Shown here one piece after another: positions 22,090 to 31,995 of a DNA stretch of 64,000 nt. The notes below the pieces were generated by a model. The model saw only the letters and a program-made list of their open reading frames with translations, was not told the origin of the DNA and searched no databases. Position 1 is the stretch's first letter; every line of letters begins with the position of its first letter. The stretch is from the NCBI RefSeq assembly GCF_050947875.1, contig NC_134568.1:217895173-217959172 (forward strand), in the 5' to 3' direction. The translations under genes were made by a program, and so were the position numbers. The DNA is from Dermacentor variabilis. Its lineage: Eukaryota > Arthropoda > Arachnida > Ixodida > Ixodidae.

Positions 22090-23540
22090 GAAGGGAAGGT
22101 TTCCTACGGGTCTCGCTGGGTGACTTCGCAATTCATTAGGAGGGACTAAGTAGTCTCTGGATTTTTGCTGCAGCACACACATGCCTTATCATGTCGCGAA
22201 TATTTGCTCCGGTATGTTTTTTGTCCTTAGAGAAGCAGCTCGAGCCCAAATAGCAAGTCACTGCCCTTTGTGTTTTCGTACAGGTTTCTCATCTAATTTC
22301 CTTCTTGCCATTCTTTTAGATCCCCATGGTCTTTTTTGATTCCATCCTTTCCATGCAATTTATTACCGCTGCTTCTCCCACTTTCTTTTTCGTAACTCCC
22401 GGTTCTCTATTTGCACCTTGATTACCCCATACCTGGTTGGCAACTTTCTTGAGCTCTTCCTCCATTCTGTGTCTATGCTTTTGAGGTACAGATATTCGTG
22501 CAGTTTAGCCGCCCATTTATTTTCATCCGTGTTCCTGAGCCTTTCTTCAAAACCAATCTTGCTCAGCCCTTCTCTGACTTCAAATGAGGTCAAAGCCATG
22601 TCATTCTGCACTTCTTCATTTGGGGTTTTAGGCCTCAAGGCCAACCGGCCGACCGACCTTTGGTCAATTTCCAGCTCCTACAAGGTATCCGATCGTAAGT
22701 ACAGAATGGCATTTGCAAACGTTAGCGCTGGCACCATTATCCTTTCCGGATTCCACGCACCACCATATATATTGTGGCCCCAACGCGCTCTATATTTCAT
22801 TATTGGTGCATTCCACTTCCTCTTTATCTTCAGATTATCGTGGTGGGTGCCAGAGTAAGTCATCCCTTCGTTTATGTATACGCCAACGTACTTAAGTTGC
22901 TTGAAGGTGGGTATGCCTTTCTGTTTAATTGACCACGTCATTACTCGTCTCCTCATTAAAGATCATATGTCTCCATTTCTCTGTGCTAAACTTAAGGCCC
23001 TGATTTGTCGCTGCGCTGCCGCACATATTCAAATTCTCTGTAAACGTACTGCGTTGTCCGCTAGTACCACTATGTATTCTCCATATATCAGCCCAGGGAC
23101 CTTCTGTTGCACCCTTAGCCCATTACGGATGCAAGATAAATCAAAACTTAATTTCGTTTTCTTCCAGTCGTCTTTCCATGTCCTTAACGTGAAGCATGGA
23201 CAATAATAGATATAGATGGAATCCTTGCTTAATTCCTCGTTGAATGTGTACAACATCACTATAATAGAGCCCTTCTTATACAATTAGCACTTGGTTGTCC
23301 CTATATACTTCCCTCCCCAGCTTTACAACAGCGCCGTCTATGCCGTCATGCTTGATAATATGCCATAGCAATTCCCCGTCCACATTGTTCAGACGCGCAC
23401 CGTCCCAAACGCCATCCATTGGCAAGCATTCAAGACACGTCCGGTCGGCGAGCGCTTCGCGAGTTGGACTTTCATCAGCTTCTCGTTTACTCCTGGCGGA
23501 ATTCGATGTCTTTTTTTTGTATGTGTGCATTTGTTTCATG
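22090..23540 (-). pseudogene. Decayed non-LTR reverse transcriptase
   Basis: Four minus-strand segments in different frames join into one LINE ORF2. In order: LLWHIIKHDGIDG (about 23350), LSFDLSCIRNGLRVQQKVPG and LIYGEYIVVLADN (23029-23200), FKQLKYVGVYINEGMTYS (about 22860) and NKWAAKLHEYLYLKSIDTEW (about 22480). In the RT catalytic motif the expected Tyr-Ala-Asp-Asp reads Tyr-Gly-Glu-Tyr, so both Asp are lost. Cys-rich remnants near 22170-22190 may be the C-terminal zinc finger. The exact clade is not certain. It is inactive: many indels and a dead active site. Confidence 0.7.
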
Positions 23541-23993
23541 AAGCCGTGAATCTCACAGACAGCATGTTCAGCGCAATGCGAATATTACGCAGCTTCACAG
23601 CGAAGCTGTTAAAGGAAGCTTCACGACAATTTTCAAGTGGCGGTGGGGTCATTATATCGAAGGTCAGCCAAATAACAGCCACCAGGGAAGCCGGCGTTGG
23701 AAATCGCGAAGCGGCCGTATGACTAGGGTGGTGTTGAGAACGTGCAGCCGGACGTCGTCGTTGATCGATGAGGTGCAGCATGGGAATATGCGTCGGATAC
23801 AGCGGATATTAGATAATAGATAAGCAGGCCCCGAACTCTATTATCAAGTTTCAGTGCATTTGATGTATGGGCTCCCATACCGTGTTTATGTCCGTGAGAA
23901 CACTAAGCAAAAAATAGCAGAACGTACCAGTGTCAGAAACACGAACACAGCCGCTGCACCCTCTAGAGGTAAGAATGTAAACCTCATGTGTCG
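23541..23993. other. Flank of the LTR element; repeat-end remnant
   Basis: Contains ACAGCGAAGCTGTTAAAGG at about 23597-23615, a copy of the repeat end also seen at 34203, 34648 and 53772. The last four bases, GTCG (23990-23993), are the left target-site duplicate of the LTR retrotransposon. Nothing else is recognised. Confidence 0.4.
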
Positions 23994-24602
23994 TGTTTGG
24001 ATCGCACCGCTGGTACGATCTGTTGGGAACTCGGCGCTGACGCCCGTGGTTGTACCTGGGTCGCAAGCCCCAAGGGTAGCGTTGGCCTGGCGGCCTGGGG
24101 TACAACTGGAAGCATCCGAAGGTCCCGGCAAAGCATGAGTCGACTGGTAACAACGAAACAACTTGTTTATTTTAACATCGCAAAGAGTTGGTGGTCAGGT
24201 TTGACCGAAGTAGAGAGACGGGAGAGCACTTCACTCAACAGAAGAAATCGGAGCCCTCCTTTTGGCGTCCGGGGGCAGCTGTTTTTATACTCTCGCAGTT
24301 GAGGGCAAGAAGGAACCCCTCAAAAGACGAGCACGTGAATGTACAATGGGCTAATGGTGACGCACACTGTCGTAGCGCTGCCGTAGCACCATGTCGAGCA
24401 CAATCTCGTAGCACCCTGTCGTAGCGCTGCCGGTCGGGCACAATGACTGGAATGAGAGGGTGATCCTTTGCGGTCGCATCGCCGCAGTCGCGCCTGGAAA
24501 CACCTGCCGATGAGCGTTGCGGCGACGACGATCGGGCCAAAATGTCTGCCGCCCCGCCACAGTCGCGCCGGCAAAACCACGTGTCGCAGGCGAAACGCAA
24601 CA
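23994..24602 (-). repeat. 3' LTR of the Gmr1-like element
   Basis: This is the downstream LTR in the sense of transcription. It matches 30015-30623 at all but two of 609 positions (A/T at about 24364 versus 30385, and A/G at about 24560 versus 30581). It ends the element next to the GTCG duplicate at 23990. On the minus strand it starts TGTTGCG (24602) and ends CCAAACA (23994). Confidence 0.95.
24166..24171 (-). terminator. Poly(A) signal AATAAA in the 3' LTR
   Basis: Minus-strand AATAAA lies about 115 bp downstream of the LTR TATA box, in the position expected for the R region, and would direct 3' processing of the element's transcript. The same hexamer is at 30187-30192 in the 5' LTR. Confidence 0.6.
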
Positions 24603-25087
24603 GACCGCCCCGCCGGGGGAAGGAGATGCCGATGGACAGGGGACTGCATCCGCTGTCCGGAGGGATGTCGCTCGATGATGCTCATAACCGAAGTCGGGCG
24701 TCCCTCGACGTTTCTTGAGCGCAGCGCACAGAGAAGGCCTCGTTCTCTCGTTCAGGTTCGCACGGGACACTGCAAAGTGACTTCGGGAGAGTTCACATTT
24801 TTGTTCTCGTTCCCGGCAAGCGTTAGAACTACGCTGAAACTCAACCGCTCAGTCAGCAAGCACGGCACAACCCTCACTAAGCCCTGCCAGGCTCTTTCCC
24901 CTTTTTATACCACTGCCTAGTTCCTTACAGTAGTCTAGCATCACTCAGAACGCGTCCACAAATTGAAAAATTGCACTAGAAAGCATATCATCACTTTGAA
25001 ACACTAAACAAAAGCAATATGTTAAAAAAAATCCTGCCTCAGGAAGAAAAACATCAGTAACAAACAATTTTGAGGCTGATTCCTACG
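24603..25087 (-). other. 3' untranslated region of the Gmr1-like element
   Basis: 485 bp between the ORF stop and the 3' LTR. The expected polypurine tract next to the LTR is short and imperfect: the bases preceding TGTTGCG on the coding strand read GGCGGGGCGGTC. No further ORF or env-like gene is visible, so the element is a retrotransposon, not a retrovirus-like element. Confidence 0.7.
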
Positions 25088-28000
25088 TTAGGGGCTTCGA
25101 CTTAAGCCATCGGCGTTACCGTTGAGACTCCCCTTTTTGTAACGCACCTCAAAGGAATATTGTTGTAAAGCGAGGCTCCAGCGCAGGAGGCGGCCATTTT
25201 TGGGAGAGATGGTCTGCAGCCATTGGAGAGGGCAGTGATCCGTCTCAATGATAAACCTCGAGCCGGCTAGATAGCATGACAATTTCTGAACGGCCCACAC
25301 GAGACACGCACACTCTTTCTCGGTGGCGCTATACGCCTGCTCACGACTGGACAGCTTACGACTAGCATACAGGACGGGGTGTTCTACTTCTCCATTTTCC
25401 CGTTGGCACAGTACAACGCCCATGCCTCGCTCACTAGCATCGCACTGAACAACGAACCCTTTTGTATAGTCTGGCGATCGTAGCACAGGCTGGTTTGTTA
25501 GGGCACTCTTTAGGGCGCTAAAAGCTCTTTCCTTTGTCTCGTCCCAGACGACTGTTTGAGGCTCTGTTTTTCTTAGAGCATCCGTCAGGGGAGCCGCGAT
25601 ATCAGAGTACCTAGGGATGTACCTCTGATAGTAGCCGGCGACACCCAAGAACGACCGAATATCGGTCTTGGTGCGCGGTTGCGGAAAGTCTCGCACAGCG
25701 GCCACTTTTATTTCAGAGGGGCGGCGACGACCCTGACCAATCACGTGACCGAGGTAGACAACCTCGGCCTGTGCTAACTGGCACTTAGGAGCCTTGACTG
25801 TCCAGCCCGCTTCGCGCAGGCGGGTTAGCACTGCCCGCAAGTGTGCCATATGCTCAGACCAGGATGCGGAGAATATCGCTACGTCGTCTAGATACGGTAA
25901 AGCGAATTCTTGCTGTCCCCGCAACACTTTATCCATGAGACTTGAAAAACAGTATGGCGCGTTCTTCAAACCAAAACTCAACACTTTAGGACGGAATGTT
26001 CCCATTGGTGAAATGAACGCCGCATACCTACTAGCCTCTTCTGTAAGTGGAACCTGCCAATAACCCCTGACAAGATCTAGGGTGGAAATAAACTGAGCGC
26101 TACTAACTTTCTCAAGGAGCTCCTCGATGTTAGGGATCGGATAAATTTGATCCTTAGTGATGGAATTAAGCCTGCGGTAGTCGACGCAAGGACGAGGTTC
26201 CTTGCCCGGTACCTCAACTAAAATCAAAGGGGAGGTATAATCACTCTCACCTGCCTCAATAACACCGAGCTGTAGCATTTTCTTTACCTCAGCCTCCATA
26301 ATATCGCTCTGGCGGGGTGACACCCGATACGCCTTGGATCGTACTGGCTCTGTGGAGGTAAGTTCTATATCATGAGTAAGTACAGAAGTCCTACCAGGCC
26401 TCTCAGAGAACAGACCTTGAAACTCTTGTAATAGCTGGTGTAGTTCGGTTTTCTGCTCGGGCGACAGCGGTGCTTTACTGATAAGGTCACTAATGACTTG
26501 ACCGGTGCCTTCCCTGTTCGTCACTGAGCCTAGTCCCGGAAGCTCGACCGGAAGCTCTTCAGGAACGTTTACCATCATGCACACCACTGCTTCCCTTTGT
26601 CTATAAGGTTTGAGCAGATTACAGTGGTAAACTTGCTGTGCTTTCCGCTTTCCTGGCAGACTTACCACGTAGTTAACGTCCGACAGTTTCTGAACAATTC
26701 GTGCTGGGCCCTCCCACTGCACGTCTAGTTTGTTGTTTAGCGATGTGCGCAATATCATGACCTCATCGCCAACCTCAAAACGACGGGCCCTGGCTGTCCG
26801 ATCATAATAAACCTTGGCCCTCTGCTGGGCCTTTGTCATTGCTTCACCTGACAACTCCTGTGCCCTTCTTAAGCGTTCGAGGAGCTTAAGCACGTACTCC
26901 ACCACGACTGGGTCGTCGCCCCTACCTTCCCACGATTCTCGAAGCATGCGAAGCGGAGATCGAAGCGAGCGACCGTACACCAGTTCAGCTGGCGAAAACC
27001 CCGTAGCCGCATGCGGCGCGGTCCTTAAAGCAAACATCACCCCAGGCAGACACAGCTCCCAGTCAGTTCGATGTTCAAAACACAACGCTCTCAACACGCG
27101 CTTCATGACGGAGTGGAGCTTCTCAACGGAATTCGACTGTGGGTGGTACACTGAGCTGTGTAACAGCTTTACCCCACACCTTTCGAGAAAAGTTGTCGTC
27201 AAAGCGCTAGTAAACACTGTGCCCTGATCTGATTGGATTTCCGCAGGGAAACCAACTCGCGCAAATATGGACAGTAGTGCATTAACTATCTCAACTGAGC
27301 TGAGTTCTTTAAGCGGCACTGCTTCAGGGAACTTTGTCGCTGGGCAGATCACAGTCAAAATGTGTCTGTACCCCGTGGCTGTTACCGGCAGAGGTCCCAC
27401 AGTATCAATAACGAGCCGTCTAAAAGGCTCCGTAATGATAGGTACCGATTTCAACGGCGCCCTCGATTTGTCCCCTGGTTTGCCCACCCGCTGACAAGTG
27501 TCACATGTCCTCACGAAATGGTCTGCGTCCAGAAAACACCCTGGCCAATAGTACTCTTGCAAGAGACGGTCCTTAGTTTTCTTAACTCCAAGGTGTCCGG
27601 ACCACGAACCCCCGTGTGACAAGCGCAACAGATCCTGACGATAGCATTGAGGCACGATCAGCTGATCGAACTCCACTCCTCTGCGGTCTAGATACTTCCG
27701 GTACAGGACTCCACCTCTTTCCACAAAACGCGCAGTTTTCCTGGCGATACCTTCTTTGACATTGCAGCGCACATTTTCCAGGCTGCCATCCTTTTTTTGC
27801 TCGGCTATCAAAGCCGTCCGGCTGACTTTTAGCAACCTATCAAGTCCGTCTGACGTAGGCGCGATGAGCAAATCAGTAGATAGCTCTTCTAACTTTCCCG
27901 CGTCGGGCGTTTCCTCTCCAGTATCTGGCGCCTTTAACGTTACAGACTCAAGTTTATTCAGTTCGGGCGTGCTCGGAATATCAGCTTGCTGCGCCTCTGA

Positions 28001-29659
28001 CCCTTTTCCGTTGTTTGATAACGTCGGCCCCGCAACTACCGCCTTTGCAGCGAGCTCCCGAACCTTCGATCTGGTTAAGGCCTGAACACTAGCTTCACCA
28101 AACAAAAGCCCCTTCTCGCGCAGGAGGTGATCGGACCTGTTTGAAAATAGGTACGGGTACTGGGGGGGCAGCATAGATGACACTGCCGCCTCCGTCTCAA
28201 GCGCTCCGAAAGGTCCTTCAATAAGCACTTTTGCTACCGGCAGACACACGCTATGAGCTTCCACGGCTTGCTTGATCCATGCGCACTCGCCCGTGAACAT
28301 ATGGGGTTCTACGTAAGACGGGTGAACTACATCCATCGTAGCTGCGGAATCGCGAAGCACTCGGCACTCTTTCCCGTTCACGAGGAGGTCTCGCATGTAA
28401 GGCTCGAGAAGCTTCATGTTCTCGTCAGTGCTGCCTATTGAAAAAAACACAACTTTTGGTGTTGTTTCCGGACACTGCGCCGAAAAGTGACCCGGCTTCT
28501 GGCACGTATAACACAAGCGCGCTCGCCTCATCTCGAACCGCTTTATGCGTTTGGCTGCCGCCGTCTCTTTACGTTTGGTCGGACTGCTTTCACTCGCATC
28601 CTCACTACGCGTGTCCCCCTTTAATCTCATGGGTGTGAACTTCGGCCTCTCAAACTTCGAGCCAAATTCACCCTTTTGACCGTCCTTAGCTCCGCGAGCC
28701 CGACGCGTCACAAACTCCTCGGCTAGCTCAGCGGCTTTAGCCACCGTACAAACGTCTGGCCTATCCAAGACCCAGTATCGCACGTTCTCCGGTAACCGAC
28801 TATAAAACTGTTCTAGCCCGAAACACTGCAGAACTTTATCGTGGTCACCAAACGCTTTCTCTTCTTTGAGCCACTCCTGCATGTTCGACATAAGCCTATA
28901 CGCAAACTCTGTATATGACTCACTTCTGCCTTTCTCATTTTCCCGAAACTTCCGACGGAACGCCTCCGCAGACAGCCGGTACTTTTTTAGCAGACTCGAT
29001 TTTACTTTGTCGAAATCCTCTGCTTCCTCTCTAACCAAGCGAGCGACTACGTCGGCCGCCTCGCCCGGTAGCAAAGTGAGCGAGCGCTGTGGCCACGTTT
29101 CCCGAGAGAACCCCTGCTTCTCGCACGTTCGCTCAAAGTTAACCAGGAACAAACCAATGTCCTCTCCAAGCTTAAACGGCCGCATCAGGTCAGTCATTTT
29201 GAACAATACTCGTTCTCCTGCACCGTGTGCCTGACTTCCATTACGAGCGCGTTCCATCTCTACCTCGAGACGCTTCATTTCCAAAGCGTGTTCGCGCTCT
29301 TCTTTTTTCTCTTGTTGCTCTCGCTCTTTCTGTTCTTTACGTTCACGCTCTTCTTTTTCTTTCTGTTCTTTAAGTTCACGCTCTTCTTTTTCTTTCTGTT
29401 CTTTAAGTTCGCGCTCCTGTCTCTCTTTTTGCTCTTTAAGTTCGCGCTCCTGTTTCTCTTTTTGCTCTTTAAGTTCGCGCTCCTGTCTTTTTGACCTCTC
29501 CTCAATAGTCTCAAGGCATTCCGACAGCTCGTCATCCTCAGCCTCTAACTCAAGAATAGCCTTTAGCAGTTCAGGTTTTCTTAGTTTGTCTGAGACATCC
29601 AGACCCAACTCTCTTGCAAGCTCCAACAATTTCGGTTTGCGCAACGACTTCAAATCCAT
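25088..29659 (-). CDS. Gag-Pol polyprotein, integrase upstream of RT
   Basis: Single ORF of 1523 codons from ATG at 29659 (context GCCATGG) to TAA at 25088. Residues 1-150 include a long Glu/Lys/Arg coiled-coil repeat (about 55-135); the Gag core follows, with a zinc knuckle CYTCQKPGHFSAQC at 383-396. A protease-like LRDSAAT is at 435-441 (DSA instead of DTG/DSG). Integrase has the HHCC zinc finger (H682, H689, C719, C722), D752, D811, E846 and a WEGPARIV...HCNLLKPY C-terminus (about 982-1019). RT has LDLVRGYWQ (1194-1202) and YLDD (1256-1259). RNase H has D1407, E1447, D1474 and D1517. All expected catalytic residues of integrase, RT and RNase H are present. No frameshift separates gag and pol. 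The protein assembles particles, copies the RNA and inserts the DNA. Confidence 0.95.
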   Translation of the reverse strand: MDLKSLRKPKLLELARELGLDVSDKLRKPELLKAILELEAEDDELSECLETIEERSKRQERELKEQKEKQERELKEQKERQERELKEQKEKEERELKEQKEKEERERKEQKEREQQEKKEEREHALEMKRLEVEMERARNGSQAHGAGERVLFKMTDLMRPFKLGEDIGLFLVNFERTCEKQGFSRETWPQRSLTLLPGEAADVVARLVREEAEDFDKVKSSLLKKYRLSAEAFRRKFRENEKGRSESYTEFAYRLMSNMQEWLKEEKAFGDHDKVLQCFGLEQFYSRLPENVRYWVLDRPDVCTVAKAAELAEEFVTRRARGAKDGQKGEFGSKFERPKFTPMRLKGDTRSEDASESSPTKRKETAAAKRIKRFEMRRARLCYTCQKPGHFSAQCPETTPKVVFFSIGSTDENMKLLEPYMRDLLVNGKECRVLRDSAATMDVVHPSYVEPHMFTGECAWIKQAVEAHSVCLPVAKVLIEGPFGALETEAAVSSMLPPQYPYLFSNRSDHLLREKGLLFGEASVQALTRSKVRELAAKAVVAGPTLSNNGKGSEAQQADIPSTPELNKLESVTLKAPDTGEETPDAGKLEELSTDLLIAPTSDGLDRLLKVSRTALIAEQKKDGSLENVRCNVKEGIARKTARFVERGGVLYRKYLDRRGVEFDQLIVPQCYRQDLLRLSHGGSWSGHLGVKKTKDRLLQEYYWPGCFLDADHFVRTCDTCQRVGKPGDKSRAPLKSVPIITEPFRRLVIDTVGPLPVTATGYRHILTVICPATKFPEAVPLKELSSVEIVNALLSIFARVGFPAEIQSDQGTVFTSALTTTFLERCGVKLLHSSVYHPQSNSVEKLHSVMKRVLRALCFEHRTDWELCLPGVMFALRTAPHAATGFSPAELVYGRSLRSPLRMLRESWEGRGDDPVVVEYVLKLLERLRRAQELSGEAMTKAQQRAKVYYDRTARARRFEVGDEVMILRTSLNNKLDVQWEGPARIVQKLSDVNYVVSLPGKRKAQQVYHCNLLKPYRQREAVVCMMVNVPEELPVELPGLGSVTNREGTGQVISDLISKAPLSPEQKTELHQLLQEFQGLFSERPGRTSVLTHDIELTSTEPVRSKAYRVSPRQSDIMEAEVKKMLQLGVIEAGESDYTSPLILVEVPGKEPRPCVDYRRLNSITKDQIYPIPNIEELLEKVSSAQFISTLDLVRGYWQVPLTEEASRYAAFISPMGTFRPKVLSFGLKNAPYCFSSLMDKVLRGQQEFALPYLDDVAIFSASWSEHMAHLRAVLTRLREAGWTVKAPKCQLAQAEVVYLGHVIGQGRRRPSEIKVAAVRDFPQPRTKTDIRSFLGVAGYYQRYIPRYSDIAAPLTDALRKTEPQTVVWDETKERAFSALKSALTNQPVLRSPDYTKGFVVQCDASERGMGVVLCQRENGEVEHPVLYASRKLSSREQAYSATEKECACLVWAVQKLSCYLAGSRFIIETDHCPLQWLQTISPKNGRLLRWSLALQQYSFEVRYKKGSLNGNADGLSRSP

Positions 29660-30014
29660 GGCTGCTCTGAATGCTGCTTTCTCTACTGCTTACTATTGTC
29701 TTGCCGCAAACTAACCCGGCAGCAACGACAACCACAATTACCAGCTCTGTTTCTGACACTAACAAAAAGCCTGGCAAAGCTCAGAAGAAGAAAGTCCCGC
29801 ACTCACCAAACCTCGCAGCCAAGAGTCCAGCGCAGTCGTTCCGCTGCAGGCAACCAGTCATCACACAGGGCTCGTTGCACTGCTCCCGGATCGTCGATGA
29901 GCTGCTCAGCATACAGTCAACTGCATCTCTGCGCTGCTGGCCTCCGTTGTCGCGATCTCACCGCTGGCAGACAGTTGTTTGAAGTCGGAGGCGATCTCAC
30001 CGCTGCCAACCAGA
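29660..30014 (-). other. 5' leader of the Gmr1-like element with primer-binding site
   Basis: On the coding strand the leader starts TC then TGGTTGGCAGCGGTGAGATC (complement of 29993-30012), directly after the 5' LTR. It starts with TGG as a primer-binding site should and resembles the 3' end of a leucine tRNA, although one base appears inserted; the match is from memory and tentative. A second copy of the block (CAGCGGTGAGATC) lies 39 bp further downstream. The rest of the leader is AT- to GC-mixed without an ORF. Confidence 0.55.
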
Positions 30015-30623
30015 TGTTTGGATCGCACCGCTGGTACGATCTGTTGGGAACTCGGCGCTGACGCCCGTGGTTGTACCTGGGTCGCAAGCCCCAAGGGTAG
30101 CGTTGGCCTGGCGGCCTGGGGTACAACTGGAAGCATCCGAAGGTCCCGGCAAAGCATGAGTCGACTGGTAACAACGAAACAACTTGTTTATTTTAACATC
30201 GCAAAGAGTTGGTGGTCAGGTTTGACCGAAGTAGAGAGACGGGAGAGCACTTCACTCAACAGAAGAAATCGGAGCCCTCCTTTTGGCGTCCGGGGGCAGC
30301 TGTTTTTATACTCTCGCAGTTGAGGGCAAGAAGGAACCCCTCAAAAGACGAGCACGTGAATGTACAATGGGCTAATGGTGACGCACTCTGTCGTAGCGCT
30401 GCCGTAGCACCATGTCGAGCACAATCTCGTAGCACCCTGTCGTAGCGCTGCCGGTCGGGCACAATGACTGGAATGAGAGGGTGATCCTTTGCGGTCGCAT
30501 CGCCGCAGTCGCGCCTGGAAACACCTGCCGATGAGCGTTGCGGCGACGACGATCGGGCCAAAATGTCTGCCGCCCCGCCGCAGTCGCGCCGGCAAAACCA
30601 CGTGTCGCAGGCGAAACGCAACA
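30015..30623 (-). repeat. 5' LTR of the Gmr1-like element
   Basis: The upstream LTR in the sense of transcription, holding the promoter. It is 609 bp, identical to the other LTR except at two positions. On the minus strand it begins TGTTGCG at 30623 next to the GTCG duplicate (30624-30627) and ends CCAAACA at 30015. Confidence 0.95.
30303..30310 (-). promoter_or_regulatory. TATA box of the LTR promoter
   Basis: Minus-strand TATAAAAA sits about 315 bp into the 5' LTR. Transcription would start about 25-30 bp downstream (near 30275), placing the AATAAA at 30187-30192 inside the R region, as is usual for LTR elements. Confidence 0.6.
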
Positions 30624-30731
30624 GTCGAAGAAAAAAGAAAAATGAACTGATTGCTTCCTAGTCAATCCAAAGCTATCAGCTCACTCAGAAAGATCGGTGG
30701 GCACTATAGAAGGTAGTAACTATGTAACCAT

Positions 30732-30847
<116 letters not shown>

Positions 30848-30952
30848 CCCCGCCGCCAGGGCCGTGAGCAGTGGAGCTGGCTAACGCTCCCAAGGTTACT
30901 TCTAGCAGATAAACCTAAATAACCCAGAAAGTAGATGGGAAACTGGCTCTGT

Positions 30953-31022
30953 GGTAGCTCAATTGGTAAGAGCGCCGCACACGTAATGCGAACGCGTGTG
31001 TTCGTATCCCACTGCGATGATC
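30953..31022 (+). repeat. tRNA-derived SINE head
   Basis: TAGCTCAATTG (about 30963) matches RNA polymerase III box A exactly and GTTCGTATCCC (about 31002) resembles box B. The acceptor stem does not pair, so this is not a functional tRNA gene. The downstream body is unlike the SINEs at 36484 and 42801, so it may be another family. Confidence 0.55.
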
Positions 31023-31918
31023 ATGTGGGCCCAGGCCTCAAACACGCATGGATGGCACAATGAACACAGAGAGGCTTTAATGACACGGGGACGAGACTAG
31101 GGCAACACACACGATAACGCACACGATTCGCTTCATATGGTTGTCTGTCGCTTAGATAGCCACGCACAGCGTAACTATAGGATGACTCCTAATCGCGCGT
31201 CGGTACCACACGGACACAACACGCGGAGCCGCAACGATGAATCTGCAGCTGCGGGCGGCGCAGGGGACGGAGACCCGGGTGGAAGCCCAGCACACGACGA
31301 GCCACTTGCGTGACAGCTGGGTCGGGACGGCTGCCCACCACAGGGTAGACCGTTCGGAAGGCTCATTCTCGGGAACGAAACTTTAGATTTTCTTGTTGAA
31401 CACCATCTGCTGTGCCAATGGAATCTAAGGTCCTGAATATTGTAGTTATTTAATACACATTATTTGGCATGTTCTTCTTGAACTCATCTTTCATTTTTAA
31501 TCTTGCAGCCGCAATGTATGACGAAGGTTTTAGGAACATAGCCCCATATGTCCCGGTATGCATACCAAACGGGTCAGGCGTAATTAACTGTTGGGGGATA
31601 GATAAATAAAATTCTATATATAGAGAATGGTTGCCCCTTCAGCACAGACACCGACTGCTCTTCTTCTCCGTCCATCGCCGCACCACAACAGTCATGCACA
31701 TTTGGCTACGCAATTCTAATAGCCTCAACTCCTATCACAGCCACCTGCGGTCAGTTGTTTTTTCATCCGCTTTCAGTTCTATTTATTTATCATTTCTATA
31801 ATTCAATGAAGAACTACGGATAATTTCCCATATGTTATCCTTGGTGTGATTGTTTGTTGGCTTCTTACGATATGACTAAAAAAATAGGACCCTTCTGTTT
31901 ACTTTCCCCGTGTTCTTC

Positions 31919-31919
<1 letters not shown>
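31023..31919. other. No recognisable gene
   Basis: GC-rich to about 31380, then AT-rich. The phrase GAACACAGAGAGGCTTTAATGACACGGGGACGAG could be a fragment of an LTR element end, but no coding domain supports that. Confidence 0.25.

Positions 31920-31993
<74 letters not shown>
31920..31993. repeat. (TA)n microsatellite
   Basis: Uninterrupted TA dinucleotide tract of about 74 bp. Confidence 0.95.

Positions 31994-31995
<2 letters not shown>

Larger units (their letters stand above)
23994..30623 (-). mobile_element. Complete Gmr1-like Ty3/gypsy LTR retrotransposon
   Basis: The element is 6630 bp with two 609-bp LTRs, a 355-bp leader, one 1523-codon gag-pol ORF and a 485-bp 3' untranslated region. 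It is flanked by GTCG on both sides (23990-23993 and 30624-30627), a 4-bp target-site duplication. LTRs begin TGTTG and end AAACA on the coding strand. The integrase lies upstream of RT in the ORF, the arrangement of Gmr1-like elements, which belong to Ty3/gypsy by RT but share the pol order of Ty1/copia. LTRs differ at two sites only and the ORF is intact, so the insertion is young and potentially autonomous. Confidence 0.95.

Noticed and set aside
24235..24920. ORFs of 120-150 codons in the LTR
   Set aside because: GC-rich LTR and 3' UTR sequence, both strands open by chance; no motif, and the same ORFs recur in the other LTR because the DNA is duplicated.
29225..29535. Phe/Leu-rich and Lys-rich ORFs of 86-89 codons
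   Set aside because: Shadow frames of the Gag coiled-coil repeat in the LTR element.
25088..29659. Envelope gene or endogenous retrovirus
   Set aside because: The ORF ends with RNase H and only 485 bp of non-coding DNA precede the LTR; no signal peptide or transmembrane ORF is present.
30953..31022. Functional tRNA gene
   Set aside because: Box A and B-like sequences exist, but the acceptor stem does not pair and the body continues as a repeat; the same applies to 12178 and 42801-43040.
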